This document shows, one piece after another, positions 47,708 to 58,056 of a DNA stretch of 64,000 bases. The notes below the pieces were generated by a model. The model searched no databases. It had not been told where the DNA came from and saw only the letters and a list, made by a program, of their open reading frames with translations. The stretch's first letter is position 1. Every line of letters starts with the position of its first letter. The stretch is taken from positions 183,735 to 247,734 of the forward strand of contig JAJYBB010000001.1 in assembly GCA_021779195.1 (NCBI GenBank). The letters are read 5' to 3'. Made by a program: the position numbers and the translations under genes. Source of the stretch: Bacteroidota bacterium (lineage in GTDB: Bacteria; Bacteroidota; Bacteroidia; Bacteroidales; Paludibacteraceae).

Positions 47708-49741
47708 ATGTCAATTTCTTTTCAATTTAATTTAAAGGTTACTCTCGCTGTTCTATTTTTTTTGTTAAATTTTTCAATCTCGGCACAACAGATTGACACA
47801 ACAAAAGTATATAATATTCACGAGATTACGGTAACAGAAACGGCTGATCGTTCTGAAGTTCGATCGACCACTCCTTTGCAAATTCTGACTTCCCAACGAA
47901 TCGCTGGACTTCAAGCTTTGCAAGTGTCGGACGTTGTGAAATATTTTGCCGGCTTGACGGTAAAAGATTATGGTGGCATCGGAGGCTTAAAAACCGTCTC
48001 CGTTCGAAGTCTAGGCGCAAACGAAACGGGTGTAAGCTATGATGGTGTTACTTTAACCGATTCTCAAACCGGTCAAATTGACCTCGGAAGGTTTTCGCTT
48101 GATAACGTGGATTTGATTTCGCTGAACAATGGGCAACCCGATAATATTTTTCAACCTGCACGCCAGTTCGCTTCTGCGTCATTGCTAAATATTTGCACAA
48201 AAAAAAATCATTTTGAGAAAAATAAAAAATTCAATGGATTATTTAGGTTGAAAGCTGGTTCATTCGGGTTGATCAATCCATCCGTTTTATTTGAACAGAA
48301 AATCAGTAAAATCCTTTCGACTGCGATAAGTGGAGAATGGCTATCAGCGAAGGGAAATTATCCGTATACAATCCGATATGGAAATACTTCGACAGACAGT
48401 TCATCGACAGAAATACGACAAAATACTGATGTGAAAAATGTGCGTTTAGAAGGAACACTATTTGCTGATTTTGCTAAAAATGAAAATTCATTTATGAAAA
48501 TTTATTATTACGGTTCGGATCGGGGTTTGCCGGGGGCTACTATTTTTTATAATGCTGAAAATTCGTCGAAACAACGAATGCAGGATTACACATTTTTTGT
48601 TCAAACACACTATCAAAAGGAATTTTCAACGTATTGGATGTTTCAGGCAAATGCCAAATACAACGATAGTTATTTGCATTATCTCGACCCTACCTATTTG
48701 AATTCTGACGATAAAATCGATGACCACTATCGTCAACAAGAATTTTATGCCTCAGCCTCAGTGCTTTTCAGGGCTTTCGAATGTTTATCGTTTTCGATGT
48801 CAACGGATGGGGCTTTCAATACGTTGAGTGCCAATTTGAATGCATTTTCATTTCCACACCGTTTTGTTTGGTTTACAGATTTAGCAGCAAAATATGTGAA
48901 TCAACGCGTGATTATTACCGCTAATTTACTTGGAACGGTTACTCAGGATGTTTTGCTGACCGGCAATTCAACCCAACATTACGAACGACTTTCACCTTCG
49001 ATAAACATGTCAGTTCAACCATTCGAATCCCGGAATTTCAGAATACGCATGTTTTATAAAAATATCTTTCGGCAGCCGACATTTAACGATTTGTACTACC
49101 CTCTCGTTGGAAATGGAAATTTGAAGCCAGAGAATGCGAATCAGTATAATCTGGGCTTCACATATTCAGTTGGATTCAAAGATATTATTCCTTTAATTAA
49201 ATTTACAATTGATACGTATCACAACGATGTTTGGGATAAAATTATTTCATTTCCCAATAAAAATACTTTTGGCTGGACAACGTTGAATTTGGGGAAAGTC
49301 AGTATTGATGGGCTTGATGCTACGGTAGAATCGGCTCTGAAATTAAACCGGAAAACAACACTAATATTAGCTTCCGCTTACACTTATCAACGTGCATTAG
49401 ACGTAACAAATCCCACGAATGGATCGTATATGAATCAAATTCCATATACGCCTCGTGTTTCAGGATCGGGACGTGTAGGATTGGAAATGCCTTGGTTTAA
49501 TGTGTATTATGCTGTATTGTGGTCAGGACATAGGTATGCACTTTTTCAAAATTATGCTGAAAACAACTTGCCCGGTTATATTGATCACAGTCTTTCGTTT
49601 ACACGTGATTTTCAATTTAAAATAGGTATTTTATCAGCAGGTTTAGAGATTCTGAACCTGCTGAATGAAAATTATGCCATCGTGCGATATTTTCCCATGC
49701 CCGGTCGATCAGGAAGAGCAAGCATTGGCTGGAAATTTTGA
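47708..49741 (+). CDS. btuB: BtuB-like TonB-dependent vitamin B12 receptor
   Basis: 677-aa outer-membrane transporter. A signal peptide (LAVLFFLLNFSISAQQ) is followed by a TonB-box-like NIHEITVTET, the plug domain (residues ~35-160, with VSVRSLGANETGVSYDGV), and a barrel ending in Phe (RASIGWKF). It has no SusC-type N-terminal extension. The cobalamin riboswitch in its leader is the basis for the B12 assignment; by sequence alone a heme or siderophore receptor would also fit. No BtuFCD genes are nearby. Its 3' end is 19 bp from the end of metH, which is convergent. Confidence 0.88.
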   Translation: MSISFQFNLKVTLAVLFFLLNFSISAQQIDTTKVYNIHEITVTETADRSEVRSTTPLQILTSQRIAGLQALQVSDVVKYFAGLTVKDYGGIGGLKTVSVRSLGANETGVSYDGVTLTDSQTGQIDLGRFSLDNVDLISLNNGQPDNIFQPARQFASASLLNICTKKNHFEKNKKFNGLFRLKAGSFGLINPSVLFEQKISKILSTAISGEWLSAKGNYPYTIRYGNTSTDSSSTEIRQNTDVKNVRLEGTLFADFAKNENSFMKIYYYGSDRGLPGATIFYNAENSSKQRMQDYTFFVQTHYQKEFSTYWMFQANAKYNDSYLHYLDPTYLNSDDKIDDHYRQQEFYASASVLFRAFECLSFSMSTDGAFNTLSANLNAFSFPHRFVWFTDLAAKYVNQRVIITANLLGTVTQDVLLTGNSTQHYERLSPSINMSVQPFESRNFRIRMFYKNIFRQPTFNDLYYPLVGNGNLKPENANQYNLGFTYSVGFKDIIPLIKFTIDTYHNDVWDKIISFPNKNTFGWTTLNLGKVSIDGLDATVESALKLNRKTTLILASAYTYQRALDVTNPTNGSYMNQIPYTPRVSGSGRVGLEMPWFNVYYAVLWSGHRYALFQNYAENNLPGYIDHSLSFTRDFQFKIGILSAGLEILNLLNENYAIVRYFPMPGRSGRASIGWKF

Positions 49742-49750
49742 AAATAAGCC

Positions 49751-49787
49751 AGGAAATGTTTTAAAAAAAATTCGGTTTCCTTTTTTT
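49751..49787 (+). terminator. Possible btuB terminator inside the 3' end of metH
   Basis: AGGAAA (49751-49756) pairs with TTTCCT (49776-49781) and is followed by seven T. The stem is only 6 bp with a 19-nt loop, so it is weak. It overlaps the last codons of metH. Confidence 0.4.
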
Positions 49788-52493
49788 AGCTTCATTTAGG
49801 CTTAACAATTCCGTTTTCTGTGTTTGCTTTTCACGAAGCACCTTATATTCAGCTGCAATCTGTACAACATAATCGGTTTTGTTTTTTACATTCATAAGCT
49901 GAGCAACCACATGCGTGTTTACCGAAGCATCTTTTACATAAATGACAGGTCCGGTGTAATTTGGTGCAATTTTCACGGCAGTATGAATTTTAGAAGTGGT
50001 GGCACCTCCAATCAGCAAAGGTACTTTTAATCCTGCTTTTTCCATTTCGGCAGCTACAACAGCCATTTCTTCGAGCGAAGGAGTAATTAAGCCGCTTAAG
50101 CCAATAATATCAACTTGTTCCTTAATTGCTGTTTGAATAATTTTATCGGTTGGAGTCATAACGCCAAGATCAATAACTTCGAAGTTATTACAAGCCAAAA
50201 CAACGGCAACAATGTTTTTGCCAATATCGTGAACATCACCTTTAACAGTAGCTATCAAGAATTTACCTGCCGACGAACTTTGTCCGGGCATTTTTTGTTT
50301 TTCAATCTCAGGTTGGAGAATAGCAACGGCTTTTTTCATCGTTCGAGCCGTTTTTACCACCTGAGGAAGAAACATTTTCCCATCGCCAAACAAAGCGCCA
50401 ACAATATTCATTCCGTTCATCAGTGGTTTTTCGATAATTTCGAGCGCTGAATCGTAATGCTTCAATGCTTCGGCGAGATCATTTTCAAGATAATCGCTAA
50501 TTCCCTTTATTAAAGCATGTTCAAGACGTTCTTCCAATGAGTGCGAACGCCATTCATCCACTTTTTCAACTTTTTCTCCAGAAGTCTGATGTTTTATTTT
50601 CTCTGCAAGTTCAATCATTCGCTCGGTTGCATCTGACCTACGATTTGACACTATGTCTTCAACGCATTCAAGCAATTCGGGTTCAATTTCTTCGTAAATC
50701 TGCAACATTCCAGCATTGACAATACCCATGTCCATACCGGCTTTGATTGCATGATACAGAAATACGGAATGAATTGCTTCACGAACCACGTTGTTCCCTC
50801 GAAATGAAAAAGACAAGTTACTAACTCCACCACTCACTTTGGCATAAGGTAAATTTTGCTTTATCCAGCGTGTCGCATTGATAAAATCGACACCATAATT
50901 GTTGTGTTCTTCAATTCCTGTGGCAATTGCCAATACATTTGGATCGAAGATGATGTCTTGAGGTGGAAATTCAGCCTTCTTGATTAATAAATGATAAGCC
51001 CGGCTGCAAATTTGCACTTTTCGTTCATAACTATCTGCTTGACCTTTTTCGTCGAAAGCCATCACGACTGCTGCAGCTCCATACGCACGAATTTTTCGGG
51101 CTTTATTCAAAAAATCGTCTTCGCCTTCTTTCAAACTAATGGAGTTGACTATACATTTTCCTTGTACGCATTTCAATCCTGCTTCAATTACTTCCCATTT
51201 CGATGAATCAATCATGATGGGAACACGGGCAATTTCTGGTTCAGAAGCAATATAATTCAGAAATGTAGTCATTTCTTGTTTGGCATCGAGCATGGCATCA
51301 TCCATGTTAATATCAATAATCTGAGCACCATCATCAACTTGTTTGCGAGCAATGTTGAGTGCTTCTTCGTATTTTTTTTCATTAATTAAACGAAGAAACA
51401 TACGCGATCCGGCAACGTTACAACGCTCGCCAATATTCGAAAATAAAGAGTTATCGTTAATTTCAAACAATTCTAACCCGGATAATTCAAGATTCACGGG
51501 TGGTAGGATGGGTTTTCTAATTTCAGCTTTTTCAATTAATTTTTGATACGCAGCAATATGATCCGGCGTAGTACCACAGCAACCACCTAAAATATTAACT
51601 AAATTTTTATCTACATAATCTTTAAGTTGCAACGCCATAATTTCGGGAGTTTCGTCGTATTCCCCAAATTGATTTGGCAATCCTGCATTTGGATAAGCAC
51701 TTACAAACCAAGGTGCATGGGCACTGACTTCCTCTAAATACGGTTTCAAATCTTTTGCACCAAACGAGCAATTTAATCCAACTGAAAGCAAATTGGCATG
51801 ACGTATGGAAGCCAAAAAGCCTCGAATGGTTTGACCGGAAAGCGTGCGACCACTGGCATCGGCTACCGTAGCTGATACCATTAATTCTACTCGTTTCCCG
51901 ATTTCGGACATGGTTTTTTCGGCAGCAAATATTGCTGCTTTCGCATTTAGAGTATCAAAAATTGTTTCAATTAAAATGGCATCGACGCCACCTGCTATTA
52001 AAGCCGAAATTTGTTCTTTATAAATTAAAACTAAATCGTCGAATGAAACAGCCCTGAATGAAGGATTATTCACATCGGGAGACATGGAGGCTGTTTTGTT
52101 GGTTGGACCGACAGCTCCAGCAACAAAACGTGGTTTTGAAGGATCTTTTGCCGAAAATTCGTCAGCTGCAATTCGGGCTAATTTTGCTGCTTCCATGTTG
52201 ATTTCGGTTACTGATTCACCCATTCCGTAATCAGACATCGAAATCCGTTGGGCATTAAAAGTATTGGTTTCAATAATATCCGCCCCTGCTTCAAGATATT
52301 CACAATGAATGTTGTAAATAATTTCAGGTTGAGTCAGGACTAATAAGTCATTATTTCCTTTTTGAGATGTCGCTATATTTGCAAAACGAGTTCCACGGTA
52401 TTCTTTCTCGGTAAGTTTATGTCGTTGAATCATGGTACCCATTGCACCATCTAAAATTAATATACGCCGTTCAAGTTCAGTTTTAAGTTTCAT
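49761..52493 (-). CDS. metH: B12-dependent methionine synthase, lacking the activation domain
   Basis: Transfers methyl from methyl-THF through cobalamin to homocysteine. From the chosen start it has 910 aa in the normal order: homocysteine domain (about 1-325, zinc Cys305 and Cys306 in GGCCGTTP plus [10 protein letters not shown]), pterin domain (about 340-600), cobalamin cap (about 630-720) and B12-binding domain with DVHDIGKN (His755, the axial ligand). The chain stops right after this domain (KKRKPNFF), so the AdoMet-dependent reactivation domain (about 330 aa) is absent. The start at 52493 is preferred over 52550: a TATCTTTGC element lies between the two. It is convergent with riboswitch-controlled btuB. 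Confidence 0.93.
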   Translation of the reverse strand: MKLKTELERRILILDGAMGTMIQRHKLTEKEYRGTRFANIATSQKGNNDLLVLTQPEIIYNIHCEYLEAGADIIETNTFNAQRISMSDYGMGESVTEINMEAAKLARIAADEFSAKDPSKPRFVAGAVGPTNKTASMSPDVNNPSFRAVSFDDLVLIYKEQISALIAGGVDAILIETIFDTLNAKAAIFAAEKTMSEIGKRVELMVSATVADASGRTLSGQTIRGFLASIRHANLLSVGLNCSFGAKDLKPYLEEVSAHAPWFVSAYPNAGLPNQFGEYDETPEIMALQLKDYVDKNLVNILGGCCGTTPDHIAAYQKLIEKAEIRKPILPPVNLELSGLELFEINDNSLFSNIGERCNVAGSRMFLRLINEKKYEEALNIARKQVDDGAQIIDINMDDAMLDAKQEMTTFLNYIASEPEIARVPIMIDSSKWEVIEAGLKCVQGKCIVNSISLKEGEDDFLNKARKIRAYGAAAVVMAFDEKGQADSYERKVQICSRAYHLLIKKAEFPPQDIIFDPNVLAIATGIEEHNNYGVDFINATRWIKQNLPYAKVSGGVSNLSFSFRGNNVVREAIHSVFLYHAIKAGMDMGIVNAGMLQIYEEIEPELLECVEDIVSNRRSDATERMIELAEKIKHQTSGEKVEKVDEWRSHSLEERLEHALIKGISDYLENDLAEALKHYDSALEIIEKPLMNGMNIVGALFGDGKMFLPQVVKTARTMKKAVAILQPEIEKQKMPGQSSSAGKFLIATVKGDVHDIGKNIVAVVLACNNFEVIDLGVMTPTDKIIQTAIKEQVDIIGLSGLITPSLEEMAVVAAEMEKAGLKVPLLIGGATTSKIHTAVKIAPNYTGPVIYVKDASVNTHVVAQLMNVKNKTDYVVQIAAEYKVLREKQTQKTELLSLNEAKKRKPNFF

Positions 52494-52511
52494 GTGTTTT
52501 ATGTTTAAAAT

Positions 52512-52520
52512 GCAAAGATA
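52512..52520 (-). promoter_or_regulatory. -7 promoter element of metH
   Basis: TATCTTTGC on the minus strand, 19 bp before the chosen ATG. It lies inside the coding frame if the upstream ATG were used, so it decides the start. Confidence 0.65.
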
Positions 52521-52602
52521 GTGATAATCAAGTAAAAAAATAATATTCAATATGCAGCATTCAAAATTGTTATTTTTAAATCTGTTTTTTGTATAATTGA
52601 AT

Positions 52603-52631
52603 TAAAAACGCCGCAGAATTTCCACGGCGTT
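52603..52631 (-). terminator. Terminator of gpmI
   Basis: Stem AACGCCG (52607-52613) / CGGCGTT (52625-52631), 11-nt loop, followed on the minus strand by TTTT(T); 41 bp after the gpmI stop. Confidence 0.8.
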
Positions 52632-52671
52632 CAATAAAACAGTTGATAATATTCGATAATCTAACAGATTA

Positions 52672-54195
52672 CTAATTAACAATCAACCCTTTTCCTGTCA
52701 TTTCTTTCGGCTGTGTAATTCCCATAATTTGGCAAATAGAAGGAGCTACATCAGCCAAAATTCCATTTTTAACCTTTGCATTTTTATTGTCGGTAACATA
52801 AATAAACGGCACCGGATTCAGCGAATGAGCTGTATTGGGAGAGCCATCAACGTTTTCGGCACAATCGGCATTTCCATGATCGGCAATGATAATCACTTCG
52901 TACCCATTGGCTTTCGCAGCCTCTACAACCTCAGAAACACATTTATCTATGGTTTTCACGGCTTTAACAATGGCATCGTACACACCGGTGTGGCCAACCA
53001 TATCACCATTTGCAAAATTGAGTGCTATAAAATCATATTTTTGAGTATTCAATGCTGCCACTAATTTATCAGCAACTTCGGGAGCACTCATTTCAGGTTG
53101 AAGATCATATGTTGCAACTTTTGGCGATGGAACCAGAATTCGTTCTTCACCAGGGAATTCGCTTTCACGACCACCTGAAAAGAAAAATGTAACGTGGGCA
53201 AATTTCTCTGTTTCGGCAATTCGTAATTGTTTAAATCCTAATGAAGAAATATATTCACCTAAGGTATTTTCCACGTTGTCTTTATCATAAATTACGTGCA
53301 ATCCCTTGAAATTCGAATCATAGGGAGTCATACAATAAAATTCAAGTGGAAGCGTGTGCATCCCAGTTTCGGGCATATCCTGTTGGGTGAGAACAATAGT
53401 TAACTCTTTGGCTCTGTCATTTCGAAAATTAAAGAAAATCACCACATCACCGGCTTCGATAGTTGTAATTGCGTTACCATCAGTGCCGATTGACACAATT
53501 GGGTTGATAAATTCATCGGTTACTCCCGCGTTATACGATTGCTGCATGGCTTCAATCAGATCATTTGTTGGGGTTCCAATGCCATTTACAATTAAATCAT
53601 ACGCTAATTTTACGCGCTCCCAACGTTTATCTCGATCCATTGCATAATAACGACCTACGATAGAAGCAATGCGGGTGGTTTTACCTTGTGTATAATTAAT
53701 CAACCGTTCGATAAAACCTTTTCCGCTTTTGGGGTCGGTATCGCGTCCGTCCATAAAACAATGTACAAAGGCTTCATCGTTATATTCGTTTGCAATATCG
53801 ATGAGTTTGAGCAAATGGTCGAATGAGCTGTGAACCCCACCATCAGAAACCAATCCAAGGAAATGAATTTTCTTTTTTTGATTGCGCGCATAAGAAAAAG
53901 CCTGAATAATTTCAGGGTTCTGCAGGATGCTGTTATCACGGCAGGCAATATTAATTTTCACTAAATCTTGATATACAACTCGTCCTGCACCGATATTCAA
54001 ATGACCAACTTCTGAATTTCCCATTTGCCCATCAGGTAAACCTACATTTTCGCCCGAGGCTTGCAATTGTGAGTTTGGATAGGTTGTCAACAAATTATCC
54101 AAATAGGGAGTCGGCGTGTTAAAAATTACATCGGCATGTGAGTGATTCCCAATTCCCCAACCATCCAAAATCATTAAAAGTGCTTTTTTGTTCAT
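52672..54195 (-). CDS. gpmI: 2,3-bisphosphoglycerate-independent phosphoglycerate mutase
   Basis: Glycolytic enzyme interconverting 3- and 2-phosphoglycerate with two metal ions, about 507 aa. Alkaline-phosphatase-fold marks are LMILDGWG (metal Asp11), the phosphorylated serine in [12 protein letters not shown] (Ser61), [10 protein letters not shown], and the second metal cluster [21 protein letters not shown] (quoted in part). I chose the start MNKKALL rather than the Met three codons upstream (54204). It has its own promoter and terminator. Confidence 0.96.
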   Translation of the reverse strand: MNKKALLMILDGWGIGNHSHADVIFNTPTPYLDNLLTTYPNSQLQASGENVGLPDGQMGNSEVGHLNIGAGRVVYQDLVKINIACRDNSILQNPEIIQAFSYARNQKKKIHFLGLVSDGGVHSSFDHLLKLIDIANEYNDEAFVHCFMDGRDTDPKSGKGFIERLINYTQGKTTRIASIVGRYYAMDRDKRWERVKLAYDLIVNGIGTPTNDLIEAMQQSYNAGVTDEFINPIVSIGTDGNAITTIEAGDVVIFFNFRNDRAKELTIVLTQQDMPETGMHTLPLEFYCMTPYDSNFKGLHVIYDKDNVENTLGEYISSLGFKQLRIAETEKFAHVTFFFSGGRESEFPGEERILVPSPKVATYDLQPEMSAPEVADKLVAALNTQKYDFIALNFANGDMVGHTGVYDAIVKAVKTIDKCVSEVVEAAKANGYEVIIIADHGNADCAENVDGSPNTAHSLNPVPFIYVTDNKNAKVKNGILADVAPSICQIMGITQPKEMTGKGLIVN

Positions 54196-54369
54196 AAAAT
54201 TCAATTATTAAAATTTTATACCTTAAACTTAATACTAATATATTGATAATCAGAATTGTAATTTATTTAAAATTCCAATAAATTTAGTTTAAAAAAATGA
54301 ATATTGCAGTATTTTTTTGACTGTTTCTTTCGATATATATCCCTTAAATATCGTTTTTTAAAATCGAGT

Positions 54370-54378
54370 GCAAAATTA
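54370..54378 (-). promoter_or_regulatory. Possible -7 element of gpmI
   Basis: TAATTTTGC on the minus strand, about 175 bp before the gpmI ATG, giving a long leader; no TTG at the right distance. Confidence 0.35.
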
Positions 54379-54485
54379 CTTATTTTTTGCAGATTTTCAG
54401 TACCTATACTCCAAATATTCTGCAATTAGATTATAGATATGATCTATTTTAAATTGACATGTAAGTGAAATCATTTGTAAAGGAT

Positions 54486-54493
54486 TATCTTTG
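54486..54493 (+). promoter_or_regulatory. -7 promoter element of lysO genes
   Basis: TATCTTTG 26 bp before the ATG at 54519. It lies inside the frame that would start at 54465, so it argues for the downstream start. Confidence 0.55.
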
Positions 54494-54518
54494 TCGACAA
54501 AAAATAAAAGAATCTAAA

Positions 54519-54794
54519 ATGTTTTGGGTCATCTCATTTATGCTAAGTGGCATCGTAACCGGTTATATATTTCGTCGCCACAAATTTCGATTTATACAAC
54601 GTTTGATATTAACGCTGATTTGGGCATTATTGTTTTTGCTGGGACTTGAATTAGGCAGTAATCATCAAATAATTAGCCAAATAGGATCATTAGGCATCGA
54701 AGCCTTTATTTTGGCTGGAGCTGCCACATTGGGTAGTGTGTTTTTTTCATGGCTTCTTTGGATTGGAATAAAAGAAAAATCTTCTGACAAATGA
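54519..54794 (+). CDS. LysO family lysine exporter, N-terminal part
   Basis: 91-aa membrane protein with three hydrophobic helices (MFWVISFMLSGIVTGYIF..., LILTLIWALLFLLGLELG). It corresponds to the N-terminal DUF340-type part of LysO (YbjE), including the LGLELGSN block. The start at 54519 is preferred to the Met at 54465 because of the promoter element between them. Its stop overlaps the next gene's ATG in an ATGA, which implies coupled translation of both halves of one transporter. Confidence 0.8.
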   Translation: MFWVISFMLSGIVTGYIFRRHKFRFIQRLILTLIWALLFLLGLELGSNHQIISQIGSLGIEAFILAGAATLGSVFFSWLLWIGIKEKSSDK

Positions 54795-55393
54795 AAGGGA
54801 GTCTAATTATTTTATCTTTTTTTGCCACAGGGCTTTTACTTGGCTTATTCAGTTGGTTACCAGCAACATGGCAAAATCCCGATTTTGGTTTTATTGTTCT
54901 TTGCGCTCTTATGTTTGCCGTCGGATTTAGTATCGGGAATGATCCTAAATCGATAAAGCAGTTTCGAAGCTTGAATCCACGAATCATTTTTTTGCCATTA
55001 ATGACGATTGTTGGTACATGGACAGGTGTGATATTGGTTAGCTTACTATTGAAAAACAGGAGTTTAACTGATTGTTTGGCAATAGGTTCAGGGTTTGGTT
55101 ATTATTCGCTTTCAGGAATTTTGATTACGCACTATAAAGGAGTCGAAATCGGGACAATTGCATTATTGTCGAATATTATGCGGGAAATTATGACTTTGCT
55201 GTTTGCGCCTTGGATGGTGCAATATTTTGGAAAATTATCGGTTATATCTTCGGGTGGAGCAACAACGATGGACACAACCCTCCCGGTAATCTTACAGAAT
55301 GCAGGTAAAAATTATGCCATTGTTTCCATTTATCACGGGTTTATCATTGATTTTTCAGTTCCCTTTCTAATCAGTTTCTTTTGCAGTTTTTAA
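54791..55393 (+). CDS. LysO family lysine exporter, C-terminal part
   Basis: 200-aa membrane protein with about five helices. Conserved LysO blocks are GFGYYSLSGILITH, EIGTIALLSNIMREIMTLLFAP and SSGGATTMDTTLPVI. In E. coli these belong to one LysO chain of about 300 aa; here the first 91 aa are a separate overlapping gene. Substrate (lysine or its analogue thialysine) is inferred from the family. Confidence 0.87.
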   Translation: MKGSLIILSFFATGLLLGLFSWLPATWQNPDFGFIVLCALMFAVGFSIGNDPKSIKQFRSLNPRIIFLPLMTIVGTWTGVILVSLLLKNRSLTDCLAIGSGFGYYSLSGILITHYKGVEIGTIALLSNIMREIMTLLFAPWMVQYFGKLSVISSGGATTMDTTLPVILQNAGKNYAIVSIYHGFIIDFSVPFLISFFCSF

Positions 55394-55490
55394 ATTATCT
55401 GGAAGTTAAAAAGTTAATATTAGCTGCCGGTTTAATATTTAGATAACTAAAAAACCAATTCAGATTTGATTTAATCCGCCGATAAATTTG

Positions 55491-55499
55491 TATTTTTGC
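55491..55499 (+). promoter_or_regulatory. Possible promoter of the glycosyltransferase gene
   Basis: TATTTTTGC with a TTG 22 nt upstream (55466-55468), a slightly long spacer. It lies 110 bp before the ATG at 55609. Confidence 0.45.
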
Positions 55500-55608
55500 A
55501 TGAAATTACGGATTTGAGTTTATTTTGGTTGAAACACCTATATTCCGGATTGATATTTTTTTTTAGATGTTCAAGAGCACACAAAATCACTAATATATAA
55601 ATCAATTC

Positions 55609-56733
55609 ATGAAAATAATTATTGTCGGCACTGCGTTTCCTTATAGAGGAGGCTTGGCAACTTTCAACGAACGATTAGCCCATGAATACATTCACGAAGG
55701 GCACGACGTGGAAATTGTTACTTTTACTTTGCAATATCCTGCATTTCTGTTTCCCGGAAAAACTCAATTTTCAACTGAGTTTGCCCCACAGGAATTAAAG
55801 ATAACCCGCAGGATAAACGCCATAAATCCTTTGAACTGGATCAAAGTTGGATGTGAAATCAAGCGCAAATCTCCCGACTTAATCGTATTTTGTTATTGGA
55901 TGGCATTTATGGCTCCTTGCTATGGTACTATTGCCCGATACGCCCGTGCGCCCAAAACAAAATTAGTCGGGTTGATTCACAATATGATACCTCATGAGCC
56001 CTCTTTGCTTGACAAACTTTTTCCAAGCTATTTTGTAAAATCGATGGATGGTTTTGTGGCAATGGCAGCTTCAGTCATTGTTGATATTAATCGTTTTGAC
56101 AAGGATAATAAGCCAAAAGCGCTGTCACCTCACCCGATTTACGATCATTATGGCGACAAATTAAACAAAAAAGAAGCTGCACTGAAATTAGGGTTGCATG
56201 AACAAGAACATTTTATCTTGTTTTTTGGTTTCATTCGTCAATATAAAGGGCTCGATTTATTGTTAGAAGCCTTTGCCGACAAAAGATTACGCGAATTTCC
56301 AGTTAAGTTGATTGTAGCGGGTGAATTTTATGAAAATCCTGCTCCTTACCTCCAGCAGATCATTCGGTTGGGAATTGATAATTATGTAGAGCTTCGTACC
56401 AAATTCATTCCTGACAGTAAGGTTCGTTATTATTTTAGTGTTGCCGATTTAGTGGCCCAGCCTTATCGTTCAGCCACTCAAAGTGGTGTAAGTCAGATTG
56501 CATATCATTTCGAAAATCCTATGTTGGTTACAAACGTGGGTGGGCTGGCTGAAATTGTGCCAAACGGTAAAGTGGGTTACGTGGTCAATGTCGATCCAAA
56601 ACAAATTGCAGATGCACTTGTCGATTTTTTTGAACATCAAAGATCAGATCAATTTATTAAAAATATAAAAACAGAAAAACAGAAATATGAATGGTCTCGG
56701 ATGACTGCTGCAATCAATAGTTTGTTCAACTAA
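55609..56733 (+). CDS. GT-B glycosyltransferase (GT4-like)
   Basis: 374-aa cytoplasmic enzyme of the GT-B fold. The N-terminal domain starts MKIIIVGTAFPYRGGLATFNERLA with the usual glycine-rich acceptor loop; the C-terminal nucleotide-sugar domain has FILFFGFIRQYKGLDLLLEA, a GT4-type block, and VTNVGGLAEIVPNGKVGYV with the conserved Glu. It stands alone, with no polysaccharide gene cluster around it. Donor and acceptor are unknown; a role in glycolipid or O-glycan assembly is possible. Confidence 0.88.
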   Translation: MKIIIVGTAFPYRGGLATFNERLAHEYIHEGHDVEIVTFTLQYPAFLFPGKTQFSTEFAPQELKITRRINAINPLNWIKVGCEIKRKSPDLIVFCYWMAFMAPCYGTIARYARAPKTKLVGLIHNMIPHEPSLLDKLFPSYFVKSMDGFVAMAASVIVDINRFDKDNKPKALSPHPIYDHYGDKLNKKEAALKLGLHEQEHFILFFGFIRQYKGLDLLLEAFADKRLREFPVKLIVAGEFYENPAPYLQQIIRLGIDNYVELRTKFIPDSKVRYYFSVADLVAQPYRSATQSGVSQIAYHFENPMLVTNVGGLAEIVPNGKVGYVVNVDPKQIADALVDFFEHQRSDQFIKNIKTEKQKYEWSRMTAAINSLFN

Positions 56734-56858
56734 CGTCATTTAAAAATGAATTGTTGAAACTTTATTTCAAACATCATTTTAGTTAATTAATACTTTATTA
56801 ATAAGCTTATAAATCGTTGATACATATATTTTTAAATAAATAATTAGAGAATATCATT

Positions 56859-58022
56859 ATGAATAACTTTAATTTTTTTAGTCCGACATATTTTGCATTC
56901 GGAAAAGAGCGTGAAAACGAAGCCGGAAAATTAGTAAAACGATTCGGCGGGACACGGGTTTTAATCCATTATGGCGGCGGATCGGTGATTAAAAGTGGTT
57001 TGCTCGACCGTGTAAAAGCTTCGCTTTCAGTCGAAAATATCACTTTTACTGAACTTGGGGGAGTTGTTCCAAACCCACGCAGTGGCTTGGTTTATAAAGG
57101 AATAGAACGTTGCAAAAACGAAAAAATAGATTTCATTTTGGCTGTCGGAGGCGGAAGCGTTATTGATTCTGCAAAAGCCATTGCAATGGGTGCTCTTTAC
57201 GAAGGTGATTTCTGGGATTTTTACCAAGGAAGACAAATTGAAAAAGCTTTGCCCGTGGCAACGATTCTAACTATTTCGGCTGCAGGAAGTGAAGGATCCA
57301 TGGGATCGGTTATCACACACGAAAATGGTATGTTAAAACGTGCTGCCAATAACGAAGTGTTGCGACCTGTTTTTTCCATCATGAATCCAGAATTGACAGC
57401 ATCATTACCTGATTATCAAATTGCCTGTGGCATTACCGATATGATGGCTCATGTGATGGAACGTTATTTTACCAATACCAAAAATGTGGAAATTTCAGAT
57501 CGGTTGAGCGAAGGAATTTTACTTGCCATTATCAACGAAGCTCCAAAAGCATTGACAATAAGGGATTACGATGCACTTGCAAACATCATGTGGGCAGGTA
57601 TGGTGGCTCACAACGACACAAGTGGTATTGGTCGTCAGGACGATTGGTCAAGTCACCAAATGGAACACGAACTTTCGGCATTGTACGATGTGGCACACGG
57701 AGCAGGATTGGCAGTCATGTTTCCGGCCTGGATGAAATACGTGATGCATCATGATGTTATGCGTTTTGCTCAATTTGCCGTGCGTGTGTGGGGTTGTGAA
57801 ATGGACTTCCAGAATCCTGAAAAAACGGCTCTTCAGGGCATCCAACGTTACGAACAATTTATGACTTCTATCGGCATGCCAATTCGCTTTTCTCAACTTG
57901 GAGCAAAAGCCGAAGATATCCCTACTTTGGTCAAAACAATGGGATTGGGAAAAAATACGCTTGGAAGTTTTGTGAAACTGACGGAAGAGGATGTGCGAAA
58001 AATTTATGAATTGGCGGTTTGA
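56859..58022 (+). CDS. Iron-containing alcohol dehydrogenase (YqhD/BdhA type)
   Basis: NAD(P)H-dependent dehydrogenase, 387 aa, group III. The nucleotide-binding GGGSVIDSAKAIAMG (about residue 95) and the metal ligands in DMMAHVMERYF and HQMEHELSALYDVAHGAGLA (Asp and His ligands) are intact. The subfamily (start NNFNFFSPTYFAFGKE and this second His block) is that of butanol dehydrogenase/YqhD enzymes that reduce aldehydes. A lipoprotein gene follows after 34 bp. Physiological substrate unknown. Confidence 0.92.
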   Translation: MNNFNFFSPTYFAFGKERENEAGKLVKRFGGTRVLIHYGGGSVIKSGLLDRVKASLSVENITFTELGGVVPNPRSGLVYKGIERCKNEKIDFILAVGGGSVIDSAKAIAMGALYEGDFWDFYQGRQIEKALPVATILTISAAGSEGSMGSVITHENGMLKRAANNEVLRPVFSIMNPELTASLPDYQIACGITDMMAHVMERYFTNTKNVEISDRLSEGILLAIINEAPKALTIRDYDALANIMWAGMVAHNDTSGIGRQDDWSSHQMEHELSALYDVAHGAGLAVMFPAWMKYVMHHDVMRFAQFAVRVWGCEMDFQNPEKTALQGIQRYEQFMTSIGMPIRFSQLGAKAEDIPTLVKTMGLGKNTLGSFVKLTEEDVRKIYELAV

Positions 58023-58056
58023 TAAAAAACCTATTTGAATAATAATTTGATATTCA

